From Actinomycetes bacterium (lineage in GTDB: Bacteria; Actinomycetota; Actinomycetes; S36-B12; UBA10799), in contig JAKOZM010000145.1 in assembly GCA_029779995.1 (NCBI GenBank), positions 1 to 48,409 on the forward strand: a stretch of DNA of 48,409 nt, read 5' to 3'. This document shows positions 16,053 through 24,369 of this stretch, in pieces; within the stretch, counting starts at the first letter, position 1; every line of letters starts with the position of its first letter. Below the pieces are notes generated by a model. That model had not been told where the DNA came from and made no database searches. It worked only from the letters and a program-made list of their open reading frames with translations. A program made the translations under genes and the position numbers.

Positions 16053-17267
16053 ATGCGAATCCTTATTATCGGGGCAGGTGGGGTCGGATCGTCAGCTGCT
16101 CTGATCGCCGCCCGCCGTGCCTTCTACGACCACATCGTGATCGCCGACTACGACCTGGCGCGCGCCACCCAGCTCGTTGACCGGATTGCGGACACTCGAT
16201 ACACGGCCATCCAGATCGATGCCTCCCAGCCGCAGGCTGTGGCTGCGGCGTGCCGCGAGCACCAGATCACCCACGTGTTGAACGCGGTGGACCCCCGGTT
16301 CGTGATGAGCATCTTTGAGGGTTCCTTCGAGGCCGGTGTCACCTACCTCGACACCGCCATGAGCCTGTCCAGCGCACACCCTGAGCAGCCCTACACCCAT
16401 GTCGGGGTCAAACTCGGCGACGACCAGTTCGCCCAGGCGCCGGCCTGGGAGGACAAGGGTCAACTCGCGCTGGTGGGGATCGGGGTGGAACCCGGCCTGG
16501 CCGATGTCTTCGCCCGGTACGCCAGCGACAACCTGTTCAGTGAGATCGATGAGCTCGGGGTGCGGGACGCCTCCGACCTCGTCGTGCACGGCCATGAGTT
16601 CGCGCCGTCCTTCTCCATCTGGACGGTCATCGAGGAATGTCTCAACCCGCCGGTCGTCTGGGAGCAGGACAAGGGCTGGTACACCACGGAGCCGTTCAGT
16701 GAACCCGAGGTGTTCGACTTCCCCGAAGGCATCGGGGCGGTCGAGTGTGTGAATGTGGAGCATGAGGAAGTGCTGCTGATGCCGCGCTGGATCGAGGCGA
16801 AGCGGGTCACGTTCAAGTTCGGGCTCGGCGACGAGTTCATCGATGTGCTGAAGACGCTGCGCAAACTGGGTCTGGATCGCACGGAGAAGGTGCAGGTGGG
16901 CGGGCAGTGGGTCAGCCCCCGCGACGTTGTCGCCGCGTGTCTGCCCGACCCCCTCACGCTGGGCGACAAGATGACCGGTAAGACCTGCGCGGGACTCTAT
17001 GTCACCGGCAAGGGCAAGGATGGGAGGCCGCGGGCGGTGTACCTCTACCACGTCAGTGACAACGAGTGGACGATGGCCGAGTACGGAGCCCAGGCGGTGG
17101 TGTGGCAGACGGCCATGAACCCCGTCGTGGCCCTGGAACTGCTCAGTTCGGGGGCGTGGTCGGGAACTGGGGTGCTGGGCCCGGAGGCCATGCCCAGTGA
17201 ACCGTTCCTGGACCTACTCAAGGACGGATACGGCCAGGAATGGAAGATGGAGGAGCGCCAGCCATGA
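16053..17267 (+). CDS. Saccharopine dehydrogenase-family oxidoreductase
   Basis: 404 residues. An N-terminal Rossmann NAD(P)-binding motif (RILIIGAGGVGSSAALIAARR, residues 2-22) with VIADYDLARATQLV at strand 2, then the saccharopine dehydrogenase C-terminal domain with GVEPGLADVFARYA. The family includes saccharopine dehydrogenase, lysine 6-dehydrogenase and carboxynorspermidine/carboxyspermidine dehydrogenase. Length and single-domain form fit the last two. The following aminotransferase starts inside its stop codon (ATGA), so the pair should act together, for instance oxidising or releasing an amine from lysine or a carboxyalkyl-polyamine. Start ATG follows a TACTCT -10 by 7 nt. Exact substrate unknown. 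Confidence 0.85.
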   Translation: MRILIIGAGGVGSSAALIAARRAFYDHIVIADYDLARATQLVDRIADTRYTAIQIDASQPQAVAAACREHQITHVLNAVDPRFVMSIFEGSFEAGVTYLDTAMSLSSAHPEQPYTHVGVKLGDDQFAQAPAWEDKGQLALVGIGVEPGLADVFARYASDNLFSEIDELGVRDASDLVVHGHEFAPSFSIWTVIEECLNPPVVWEQDKGWYTTEPFSEPEVFDFPEGIGAVECVNVEHEEVLLMPRWIEAKRVTFKFGLGDEFIDVLKTLRKLGLDRTEKVQVGGQWVSPRDVVAACLPDPLTLGDKMTGKTCAGLYVTGKGKDGRPRAVYLYHVSDNEWTMAEYGAQAVVWQTAMNPVVALELLSSGAWSGTGVLGPEAMPSEPFLDLLKDGYGQEWKMEERQP

Positions 17268-18604
17268 GCGATCAGTACGGACCAGATCTGCCCCAGAAGC
17301 GGGAAGTGGTCACCGAGATCCCCGGTCCCAAGTCTCGGGCGCTGGCGCAGCGCAGGGCGAGTGCGGTGTCCGCGGCCCTTGGTGCCGCGGTCCCCATCTA
17401 CGCTCAGCGGGCCGGCGGCGGCGTGATCGTCGACGTGGACGGCAACTCCTTCATCGATCTGGGTGCGGGCATCGCGGTGGTCAACGTGGGCAACAGCGCC
17501 CCCCTGGTGGTCGAGGCGATGGCCGAGCAGGCCCGCAACCTCACGCACACCTGCTTCATGGTGGCCGGCTATGAGGGTTACGTGGAGGTCTGCGAGAAGC
17601 TCAACGCGATCACCCCCGGTGATCACGCCAAGAAGTCGGCGCTGTTCAACTCCGGGGCGGAGGCGGTGGAGAATGCCGTCAAGGTGGCCCGGGCCTACAC
17701 CAAGCGCCCAGCGGTGGTCGTCTTCGAGCATGCCTACCACGGCCGCACGAACCTGACCATGGGCATGACGGGCAAGAACATGCCCTACAAGCACTCGTTC
17801 GGCCCGTTCGCCCCCGAGATCTACCGGGTGCCGACCTCGTACTCCCTACGCGACGGCCTCGACGGTCCGGCGGCGGCCCGCAAGGCGCTGCAGAAGGTCG
17901 AGTTCGAGATCGGCGCTGACAACGTTGCCGCCGTGATGATCGAGCCGATCGCCGGTGAGGGTGGCTTCATCGTGCCCGCGCCGGGATTCCTCCCCGCCCT
18001 GCAGCAGTGGTGCAGCGACCACGGTTCCGTCTTCATCGCCGATGAGGTCCAGACCGGGTTCTGCCGTACCGGTGACTGGTTCGCGTGCGACCACGAGGCG
18101 GTGGTGCCCGACGTCATGACCACCGCCAAGGGGATCGCCGGCGGCATGCCGCTCGCCGCGGTCACGGGACGGGCCGAGATCATGGACAGCGTGCACGTGG
18201 GCGGCCTGGGTGGCACCTACGGCGGCAACCCGGTTGCCTGTGCGGCGGCGCTGGGCTCGATCGCCACGATGGAGGAGTTGGATCTGCCGGCGCGCGCTCG
18301 CGAACTCGGCACCATCATGACGGACCGGTTGTCACAGTGGGCCCAGAAGTACGACGTGATTGCCGAGGTCCGCGGCCGCGGGGCAATGGTGGCGGTGGAG
18401 TTCGCCGAGCCTGGCACCCTGAAACCGCTGCCGGAGGTCCCCAAGGCGATGGCCGCCTACTGCGCCCAGCGTGGTGTCGTCATGCTTACAGCCGGGACCT
18501 ACGGCAACGTCATCCGGCTGCTGCCCCCGCTGGTGATCAGTGACGAGTTGCTGATCGAAGGCCTCGACGTGATGGCAGACGCACTGGCCGCCGAGGTGGG
18601 CTGA
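17264..18604 (+). CDS. gabT: 4-aminobutyrate (or 5-aminovalerate) transaminase
   Basis: 446 residues, class III PLP aminotransferase of GabT type: SALFNSGAEAVENAVKVAR (phosphate loop), Asp260 in FIADEVQTGFCRTG, Lys289 in TTAKGIAGGMPL, and GGTYGGNPVACAAAL. GabT enzymes move the omega-amino group of GABA to 2-oxoglutarate, giving succinate semialdehyde; many also use 5-aminovalerate from lysine. Start ATG 17264 overlaps the upstream stop and has GGAGG at 17249-17253. It completes a possible route from diamine through aminoaldehyde and omega-amino acid to semialdehyde; no succinate-semialdehyde dehydrogenase is specifically identifiable in the window. A perfect 14-bp palindrome GGCTGAGCTCAGCC spans its stop codon. 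Confidence 0.92.
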   Translation: MSDQYGPDLPQKREVVTEIPGPKSRALAQRRASAVSAALGAAVPIYAQRAGGGVIVDVDGNSFIDLGAGIAVVNVGNSAPLVVEAMAEQARNLTHTCFMVAGYEGYVEVCEKLNAITPGDHAKKSALFNSGAEAVENAVKVARAYTKRPAVVVFEHAYHGRTNLTMGMTGKNMPYKHSFGPFAPEIYRVPTSYSLRDGLDGPAAARKALQKVEFEIGADNVAAVMIEPIAGEGGFIVPAPGFLPALQQWCSDHGSVFIADEVQTGFCRTGDWFACDHEAVVPDVMTTAKGIAGGMPLAAVTGRAEIMDSVHVGGLGGTYGGNPVACAAALGSIATMEELDLPARARELGTIMTDRLSQWAQKYDVIAEVRGRGAMVAVEFAEPGTLKPLPEVPKAMAAYCAQRGVVMLTAGTYGNVIRLLPPLVISDELLIEGLDVMADALAAEVG

Positions 18605-18697
18605 GCTCAGCCAACGCCCGCATTGACCCGCATTGGGTGAGGCATTCCCGCTCGGTTTGCGCCACTGTGGGGTGTTGACATCTGGATGGAGGCGCTC

Positions 18698-20050
18698 ATG
18701 GAATCCGCACCGTCGGCCCGACGTCGCTGGCTGGCTATCGTGGCCCTGGTCATGATGGCACTGGTCGTCGTGATGCTAGTGGGGTTCCTTGTTCGCCAAC
18801 CCCTGCTGCTCGCCGGAGCCTTCGTGGGGCTGGCTCTGATCGGCGCCGGCGGCTGGTGGCTCGCCACGGAGCAGAATCCGCGTCGCGCGGTGGGAATGCT
18901 GGCAATCCTCGCGGGTGTGCTGGTCATGATCTGGGCGGTCCTGGACGCCTATGGCGATGGCGACGCGGGGTGGTGGCGGCTGACAGTCCTGATCGGCCTG
19001 GCGGCATTGGCCATTGGCGCGGCCCGGGCGGCCCTGGTCCGGGATCTGCACGAGATCGACAGCCTGCGCTCCGGCCACGTCCACCCACGCAAGCCGGTGC
19101 TCATCTGCAACCCGAAGTCGGGTGGCGGCAAGGTGGAGAAGTTCGGTCTGATCGCCATGGCCGAAGAGATGGGCGTCGAAGTCGTCTTGCTGACACCGGG
19201 TAAGGACCTGGCCCAATTGGCCCGGGATGCCATCGCCCGCGGCGCGGATTGTCTGGGCATGGCCGGTGGCGACGGCTCACAAGCGCTCGTGGCGTCCATC
19301 GCCATCGAGCACGGCATCCCGTTCGTGTGCATCAGCGCCGGCACCCGCAACCATTTCGCCTTGGACCTGGGGTTCGACAAGGAGGATCCGCGCAAGGGCA
19401 TGATCGCATTGCGCGATGGCGTGCAGCGCTATGTCGACTACGCGACGGTGGGCGACCGGTTGTTCGTCAACAACGTGTCGCTCGGGGTGTACGCCACCAT
19501 CGTGCAGGAGGACGAGTACCGCGACGCCAAGCGCGAGACCACCCAGGTGAAACTGCCGGAGTTGCTCGGCAGGCAGGCTGAGCCCTTCGATCTGCAGTTC
19601 ACCGATCCTGCCGGCCGCGAGGTCGACGGGTCCTTCGTGATCCTGGTGTCCAACAACCCCTACGTGATGGGCCCCTCGCTGGACATCTCTCAGCGGCGCG
19701 CCATGGACACGGGCCAACTCGGTGTCTTCGCGGTGACTGCGTCGACCGGCGCCGAAGCGGGCAAACTGGTCGCCAGGACGGCCCTGGGACTCGGGAAACG
19801 CGATCCCAACCTCTTCGATTTTCAAACAACCTCATTCGAGGTGCGCTCACGCTCGGGTCATGCGCTGGCGGGAGTCGATGGTGAAGCTCTGGACCTGCCC
19901 ACTCCCCTGCAGTTCACCATCCACCCCAAAGGCCTGCGGCTGCTGGTGCCCGCTGACGATGTCCTGGCCGCGGAGAAGCGTCGGGCGCGCGCCGTCAGTG
20001 TGCGTGCCCTCACCGACATTGCGCGGGGGAAGCCGTCCCGCGTCTCATGA
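18698..20050 (+). CDS. Membrane-anchored diacylglycerol/lipid kinase-like protein
   Basis: 450 residues. Four predicted N-terminal membrane helices (residues ~10-115) are followed by a DAGK catalytic domain (PF00781): KPVLICNPKSGGGKVEKF, then MAGGDGSQALVAS (the GGDGT-like nucleotide loop with Ser replacing Thr) and CISAGTRNHFALDLG (usually GTxND; here GTRNH). Such kinases phosphorylate diacylglycerol or other lipids with ATP. The fused membrane domain is unusual, since most bacterial members are soluble. Start ATG 18698 has GGAGG at 18688-18692; an ATG at 18686 overlaps that site. First gene of a three-gene overlapping operon with a SulP transporter and a DUF2252 protein. Confidence 0.88.
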   Translation: MESAPSARRRWLAIVALVMMALVVVMLVGFLVRQPLLLAGAFVGLALIGAGGWWLATEQNPRRAVGMLAILAGVLVMIWAVLDAYGDGDAGWWRLTVLIGLAALAIGAARAALVRDLHEIDSLRSGHVHPRKPVLICNPKSGGGKVEKFGLIAMAEEMGVEVVLLTPGKDLAQLARDAIARGADCLGMAGGDGSQALVASIAIEHGIPFVCISAGTRNHFALDLGFDKEDPRKGMIALRDGVQRYVDYATVGDRLFVNNVSLGVYATIVQEDEYRDAKRETTQVKLPELLGRQAEPFDLQFTDPAGREVDGSFVILVSNNPYVMGPSLDISQRRAMDTGQLGVFAVTASTGAEAGKLVARTALGLGKRDPNLFDFQTTSFEVRSRSGHALAGVDGEALDLPTPLQFTIHPKGLRLLVPADDVLAAEKRRARAVSVRALTDIARGKPSRVS

Positions 20051-21765
20051 GCACGACCTGGATCCCTGGCGTCAACGCCGTCCGCACCTACGAACGCAGA
20101 TGGCTTCCACGCGACGTCATGACCGGTCTCGTGTTGTCCGCCCTGCTTGTCCCGCAAGGGATGGCCTACGCGGAACTGGCGGGACTGCCGGCTGTAACCG
20201 GCCTGTACACGTCGATCCTGTGCCTGGTGGGCTACGCCGTCTTCGGGCCGTCGAAGGTGCTCGTCCTCGGCCCTGACTCATCCCTGGGCCCCATGATCGC
20301 GGCGACGATCCTGCCCTTGGCCGGTGCCGACGGGGATCCTGCAAAGGCCATCGCGCTGGCGTCTCTACTGGCCATCTTCACTGGAGTGATCATGGTGGGG
20401 GCCGGCGCCGGAAAGCTGGGTTTCGTCGCCGATCTGCTGTCGAAGCCCACGATCCTGGGATACATGAACGGCCTCGCACTGACCATCATCGTGGGCCAGT
20501 TGCCGAAGCTGTTGGGTTTCTCCGTCGACGCCGACGGATTCATCGGGGAGTTGCTGGGCTTCGTCTCAGGCGTCCTCGCCGGCGAGGTCCTGGCCCCCGC
20601 TGCGGCGATCGGCCTGGCATCGCTGCTCGTGATCCTGGCGCTGAACAGGTGGCTGCCCAAGATTCCCTCTGTGCTGATCGCAGTCCTGTTCGCCATGGTC
20701 ATGTCGGTGGTGTTCGACCTCGGGGAGCGGGGGGTGAAACTGGTGGGTGTCCTGCCGCAGGGACTGCCCGGTTTCACCATTCCAACAGTTGCAGTGTCCG
20801 ATCTGCTGCCGATCCTCGGCGGTGCGCTGGGCATCGCCCTGGTGGCGCTGACCGATACCATCTCCACCGCCACCTCGTTTGCGGCGCGCCGCGGTGAAGA
20901 GGTGGACGGTGACAAGGAGATGATCGGCATCGGGGCGTCGAACATCGCCGCTGGCCTCTTCCAGGGATTCCCCGTGAGTACCAGCGGCTCCCGCACGGCC
21001 GTGGCCGACCAAGCCGGTGGCAAGACCCAATTGACCGGCCTCGTGGGCGCGGCTGTCATCGCGATCATGCTCGTGGCCGTTCCGGGACTGTTCGCCACCC
21101 TGCCGCAGCCGACATTGGGCGCGGTGGTGGTGGTGGCCGCCTTCTCCCTGGCTGACATCCCCGCCACCCGCCGACTGTGGTCGCAGCGCCGCACGGACTT
21201 CGTGCTGTCCATGACCGCGTTCCTGGGCGTAGTGCTGCTCGGTGTGCTCCCTGGGATCGCATTGGCCGTGATGATGTCGGTGGCCAACGTCTTCCGGCGT
21301 GCCTGGCGGCCGTATCAGGCCCAACTGGGCAAGGTTCCGGGCCTGCGTGGTCTGCACGACGTGAGTCGGTTCCCCGTGGTCTCCCTGTTGCCCAGCGCCG
21401 CGATCCTGCGCTTCGACGCCCCGCTCATCTTCGCCAACGCCGGCACCTTCCGCGACCGGGTCCGGGCACTGGCCAAAGACCTGCCTGCGGGGGGCTGGGT
21501 GATCATCGCCGCCGAGCCGATCACCGATGTCGACACCACGGCCTGTGACATGTTGGATGATCTGGTGGCCGAACTCGACCAACGCGGCCGGCGACTTGTG
21601 CTCGCCGAGATGAAGGACCCGGTACGCGGCAAACTCGCCGACTACGGACTCGACCCCGATATCCCCGAAGACCGCTTCTTCCCCACCCTCTCGGAGGCCG
21701 TCAAAGCCTGCCGTGAGACCACCGGCCAGGACTGGCAGACCCAACCCACGAAGGAACTCACATGA
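20047..21765 (+). CDS. SulP-family anion transporter with STAS domain
   Basis: 572 residues: SulP membrane domain (PRDVMTGLVLSALLVPQGMAYAELAGLPAVTGLYTS at the N-terminus, the SulP signature, and about ten to twelve helices), then a cytosolic STAS domain from ~residue 445 (AILRFDAPLIFANAGTFRDRV ... EPITDVDTTACDMLDDLVAEL). SulP proteins carry sulfate, bicarbonate or other anions; the substrate is not readable. No carbonic anhydrase domain is fused or adjacent. Starts within the stop of the lipid kinase gene (ATGA) and its own stop is overlapped by DUF2252, so translation of the three genes is coupled. Confidence 0.92.
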   Translation: MSTTWIPGVNAVRTYERRWLPRDVMTGLVLSALLVPQGMAYAELAGLPAVTGLYTSILCLVGYAVFGPSKVLVLGPDSSLGPMIAATILPLAGADGDPAKAIALASLLAIFTGVIMVGAGAGKLGFVADLLSKPTILGYMNGLALTIIVGQLPKLLGFSVDADGFIGELLGFVSGVLAGEVLAPAAAIGLASLLVILALNRWLPKIPSVLIAVLFAMVMSVVFDLGERGVKLVGVLPQGLPGFTIPTVAVSDLLPILGGALGIALVALTDTISTATSFAARRGEEVDGDKEMIGIGASNIAAGLFQGFPVSTSGSRTAVADQAGGKTQLTGLVGAAVIAIMLVAVPGLFATLPQPTLGAVVVVAAFSLADIPATRRLWSQRRTDFVLSMTAFLGVVLLGVLPGIALAVMMSVANVFRRAWRPYQAQLGKVPGLRGLHDVSRFPVVSLLPSAAILRFDAPLIFANAGTFRDRVRALAKDLPAGGWVIIAAEPITDVDTTACDMLDDLVAELDQRGRRLVLAEMKDPVRGKLADYGLDPDIPEDRFFPTLSEAVKACRETTGQDWQTQPTKELT

Positions 21766-23159
21766 TGACGCCCGAAGACCGCGCCGCTCTGGGCAAGTCA
21801 GCCCGATCCCGCGTCCCCCGCTCCAGTCACGCAGTGTTCGAGCCGCCTGCTGATCGTCCGGACCCGGTGGACCTGCTGGAGTCGCAGGCAGCGAGCCGGG
21901 TCCAGCAACTCGTGCCAATCCGGTACGGCCGCATGCTGGTCTCACCGTTCACGTTCTACCGGGGAGCGGCCCTGATGATGGCCTCGGACCTGAGCAAGAC
22001 GCCGGACTCCGGGTTGCGCGTTCAGGCCTGTGGGGACGCTCACCTGGCCAACTTCGGGGGGTACGGATCGCCAGAGCGCAAACTGGTCTTCGACATCAAT
22101 GATTTCGATGAGACGGCGCCCGGACCCTGGGAGTGGGACGTGAAGCGCCTGGTGACCAGCCTGGAGATCGCGGGGCGCGCGAACGGTCACGGCACCGCAT
22201 CGCGACTAAAGACTACCCGGGGTGCGACCGAGGCCTACCGGTTGGCGATGACCGGCTTCGCCGGGATGACAAACCTGCAGGTCTGGTATGCCCGCATCGA
22301 CCTCCAGCAGCAGCTGGAGCAGTTCCGGCAGACCCAGCCGCAGCGCAACATCCGGCAGACGGAGAAGGCCGTTTCCAAGGCGTTCACCCGTGACTCCGTG
22401 CAAGCGCTGAGCAAGCTCACCGAGGTGGTCGATGGCCGCCGCCAGATCATCAACCAGCCGCCCTTGATCATGCGGCTGCACGACCTGGCAGCGTCGCGGA
22501 CGGATCTGACGAGTGCTGACGTCGAGGATCAGATGCGCAGCGTGATCCGTGGCTACCGCAACACTTTGCCGTCGGATCGACGCCACCTGCTCGACAAGTA
22601 CGAGTACGTGGACACGGCGCTCAAGGTGGTGGGGGTCGGCAGCGTCGGCACGCGGGCATGGATCCTGCTGCTGCTCGGCCGCGACGGCAATGACCCGCTG
22701 TTCCTGCAGGCCAAGGAGGCGCAGGCCTCCGTGCTCGAGCGGTACGTCGGCGATGCCGGCTTCGACAATGCCGGAGAGCGGGTCGTGGCGGGGCAGCGCC
22801 TCATGCAGTCGGCCAGTGACATCTTCCTGGGGTGGGAGCGGGTGCACAGCCCGATCGACAATTCCGACCGGGACTTCTACGTGCGGCAACTGCGGGACTG
22901 GAAGGGATCGGCGGACGTGGACAACATCGATCCGGTGCGGTTGTTCAACTATGGGCGGCTGTGTGCATGGACGCTGGCCAAGGCCCACGCGCGCTCGGGT
23001 GACCCGATCGCGATTGGCGCGTATCTGGGCAGCGGCACCACGTTTGACAAGGCGATCGCTTCGTTCGCTGACGCCTACGCGAACCAGAACGACAGGGACT
23101 ACGCAGCACTGCAGCAAGCAGCCGCCGATGGCCGGATCGAGGTGCGGTCCGGTTTGTAG
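21762..23159 (+). CDS. DUF2252 family protein (kinase-like fold)
   Basis: 465 residues matching the uncharacterised DUF2252 family along its length: VPIRYGRMLVSPFTFYRGAALMMASDL near residues 52-78, then QACGDAHLANFGGYGSPERKLVFDINDFDET. HxxN in GDAHLANFG and DxNDFD resemble the catalytic and metal-binding loops of aminoglycoside phosphotransferase/protein-kinase-like enzymes, so a small-molecule kinase function is plausible but unproven. ATGATG at 21762 with AGGAA 7 nt upstream; ATG 21765 is equally possible. Last gene of the lipid kinase-SulP operon. Ends 3 bp from the convergent YcaQ-like gene. Confidence 0.88.
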   Translation: MMTPEDRAALGKSARSRVPRSSHAVFEPPADRPDPVDLLESQAASRVQQLVPIRYGRMLVSPFTFYRGAALMMASDLSKTPDSGLRVQACGDAHLANFGGYGSPERKLVFDINDFDETAPGPWEWDVKRLVTSLEIAGRANGHGTASRLKTTRGATEAYRLAMTGFAGMTNLQVWYARIDLQQQLEQFRQTQPQRNIRQTEKAVSKAFTRDSVQALSKLTEVVDGRRQIINQPPLIMRLHDLAASRTDLTSADVEDQMRSVIRGYRNTLPSDRRHLLDKYEYVDTALKVVGVGSVGTRAWILLLLGRDGNDPLFLQAKEAQASVLERYVGDAGFDNAGERVVAGQRLMQSASDIFLGWERVHSPIDNSDRDFYVRQLRDWKGSADVDNIDPVRLFNYGRLCAWTLAKAHARSGDPIAIGAYLGSGTTFDKAIASFADAYANQNDRDYAALQQAAADGRIEVRSGL

Positions 23160-23162
23160 CGG

Positions 23163-24287
23163 TCAGTCGTTCGCGCTGACCGAGGCCAGTCCCAGCCACG
23201 TGGCCAACCGCACGAGATGGTGTTCGAGCGCGCTGCCAGTCCCGGGTGGCGCGTCGGGTTCGGTGAACACGCCTCGCACCAGCAGACGGTCCCGCGCCCG
23301 GTCGGCCTTGAGGTCGACCCGTGCCACCAACTGACCGTCGCACAGGAAGGGCAGTACGTAGTAACCGTACTGTCGCTGGGCAGCAGGGGTGTAGATCTCG
23401 ATGCGATACCGGAACCCGAACAGTTCCTCGACCCGCTGCCGGTCCCACAGGACCGGGTCGAAGGGGGCGAGCAGTGCCGTGCCCTGATCATGACGCGGGA
23501 TGACCAGATCAGTCGCGGCCCACCAGGGCCTGCCCGCGACGGAGACGCTCTCGATGGTGCCGGCGGCCACTGCTCCGGACAGGCCCAGGTCGGCGATCGC
23601 CGGCGGGAGCCGGAAGTAATCGCGGATGGTGCGCCGGTTGGCCACCCCACACGCGCGCACTGTGCGCGTCACCAATTCCGTCGCCGCTGTGGTGTCATCG
23701 ATGCCGGGTACCCCACCGCGGGTGTAGATGCGTTCGAACTGCGCGTTGCGACCGGACGTCGAGAGTTCCCCGGCCCAGAAGAGCGCCTCACACACCTTCT
23801 TCACGACCGACCAGTTCCAACCCCAGTTGGTGCGGTCGCGGGGGAAGTCCGTCTGCAGCCGGGCCTCGATCTCGCGAGCAGTGCCGGGAACCTCTGCTTT
23901 GACCATCTCCAGCAGGCCCGGGTACTCGTCGGCCCCGCGCAGGGCATTGCCCCATGCGTGTTCGCGCCAACCCCGCATGCGCCACGCGAACAGGTCCCGG
24001 TCGGCAGTCGTCAGCAGGCTCGCCTCGTGGGCCCAGTACTCGGTCGTCGATCGCCCTTGGAACAGTCGGTCCACATCGTCCTTGGTGCAGGTAAGTCGGC
24101 TGAAGAACGGCAGGTAGTGGGCCCGTGCCACGACGTTGACGCTGTCGATCTGGACGGCGCCGAGGCGGCGTAGCAGGTCCAGCGGTGCCCCGTTGCCGAG
24201 CCGATCGAGTCGTTGGGCACGCACCGCCACCCGGCGTGCCTGCGGGACGGTCAGGCGTCGGCTCACCGGGGGAGAGTAACCCATCAT
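23163..24287 (-). CDS. YcaQ/AlkX-like DNA glycosylase, winged-helix protein
   Basis: About 374 residues. LRRLGAVQIDSVNVVARAHYLPFFSR contains the QID signature of the HTH_42 (PF06224) family, and EYWAHEASLLTTADRDLFAWRMR with the C-terminal LLAPFDPVLWDRQRVEELFGFRYRIEIY also match. Characterised members (E. coli YcaQ, Streptomyces AlkZ) unhook DNA interstrand crosslinks, with catalysis by the Gln-x-Asp motif. Start ATG 24287 has AGGG upstream; an in-frame GTG at 24266 (VSRRLTVPQ) is an alternative. The longer frame to 24395 would run through the promoter of the divergent transporter. No operon partners. Confidence 0.88.
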   Translation of the reverse strand: MMGYSPPVSRRLTVPQARRVAVRAQRLDRLGNGAPLDLLRRLGAVQIDSVNVVARAHYLPFFSRLTCTKDDVDRLFQGRSTTEYWAHEASLLTTADRDLFAWRMRGWREHAWGNALRGADEYPGLLEMVKAEVPGTAREIEARLQTDFPRDRTNWGWNWSVVKKVCEALFWAGELSTSGRNAQFERIYTRGGVPGIDDTTAATELVTRTVRACGVANRRTIRDYFRLPPAIADLGLSGAVAAGTIESVSVAGRPWWAATDLVIPRHDQGTALLAPFDPVLWDRQRVEELFGFRYRIEIYTPAAQRQYGYYVLPFLCDGQLVARVDLKADRARDRLLVRGVFTEPDAPPGTGSALEHHLVRLATWLGLASVSAND

Positions 24288-24355
24288 CGCCCTATGCACA
24301 CGCCTCACCCGCCGTACCCCGGGGGCGAGGCCAGCCCTGGCCTGCTGGTAGCGAG

Positions 24356-24361
24356 TAGCGT
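24356..24361 (+). promoter_or_regulatory. -10 box (TAGCGT) before the AspT-like transporter
   Basis: TAGCGT fits TANNNT and ends 8 nt before GTG 24370, which selects that codon over the in-frame TTG at 24361, inside the box. No -35 hexamer is evident. Confidence 0.4.
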
Positions 24362-24369
24362 TGTCCGGT

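Noticed and set aside
18599..18612. Perfect palindrome GGCTGAGCTCAGCC over the gabT stop
   Set aside because: No loop and no T-run; too short to claim a terminator, and may be chance in GC-rich DNA.
18675..18680. Consensus -35-like TTGACA before the lipid kinase gene
   Set aside because: A -10 at normal spacing would fall on or after the start codon at 18698, so it cannot drive this gene from a normal promoter.
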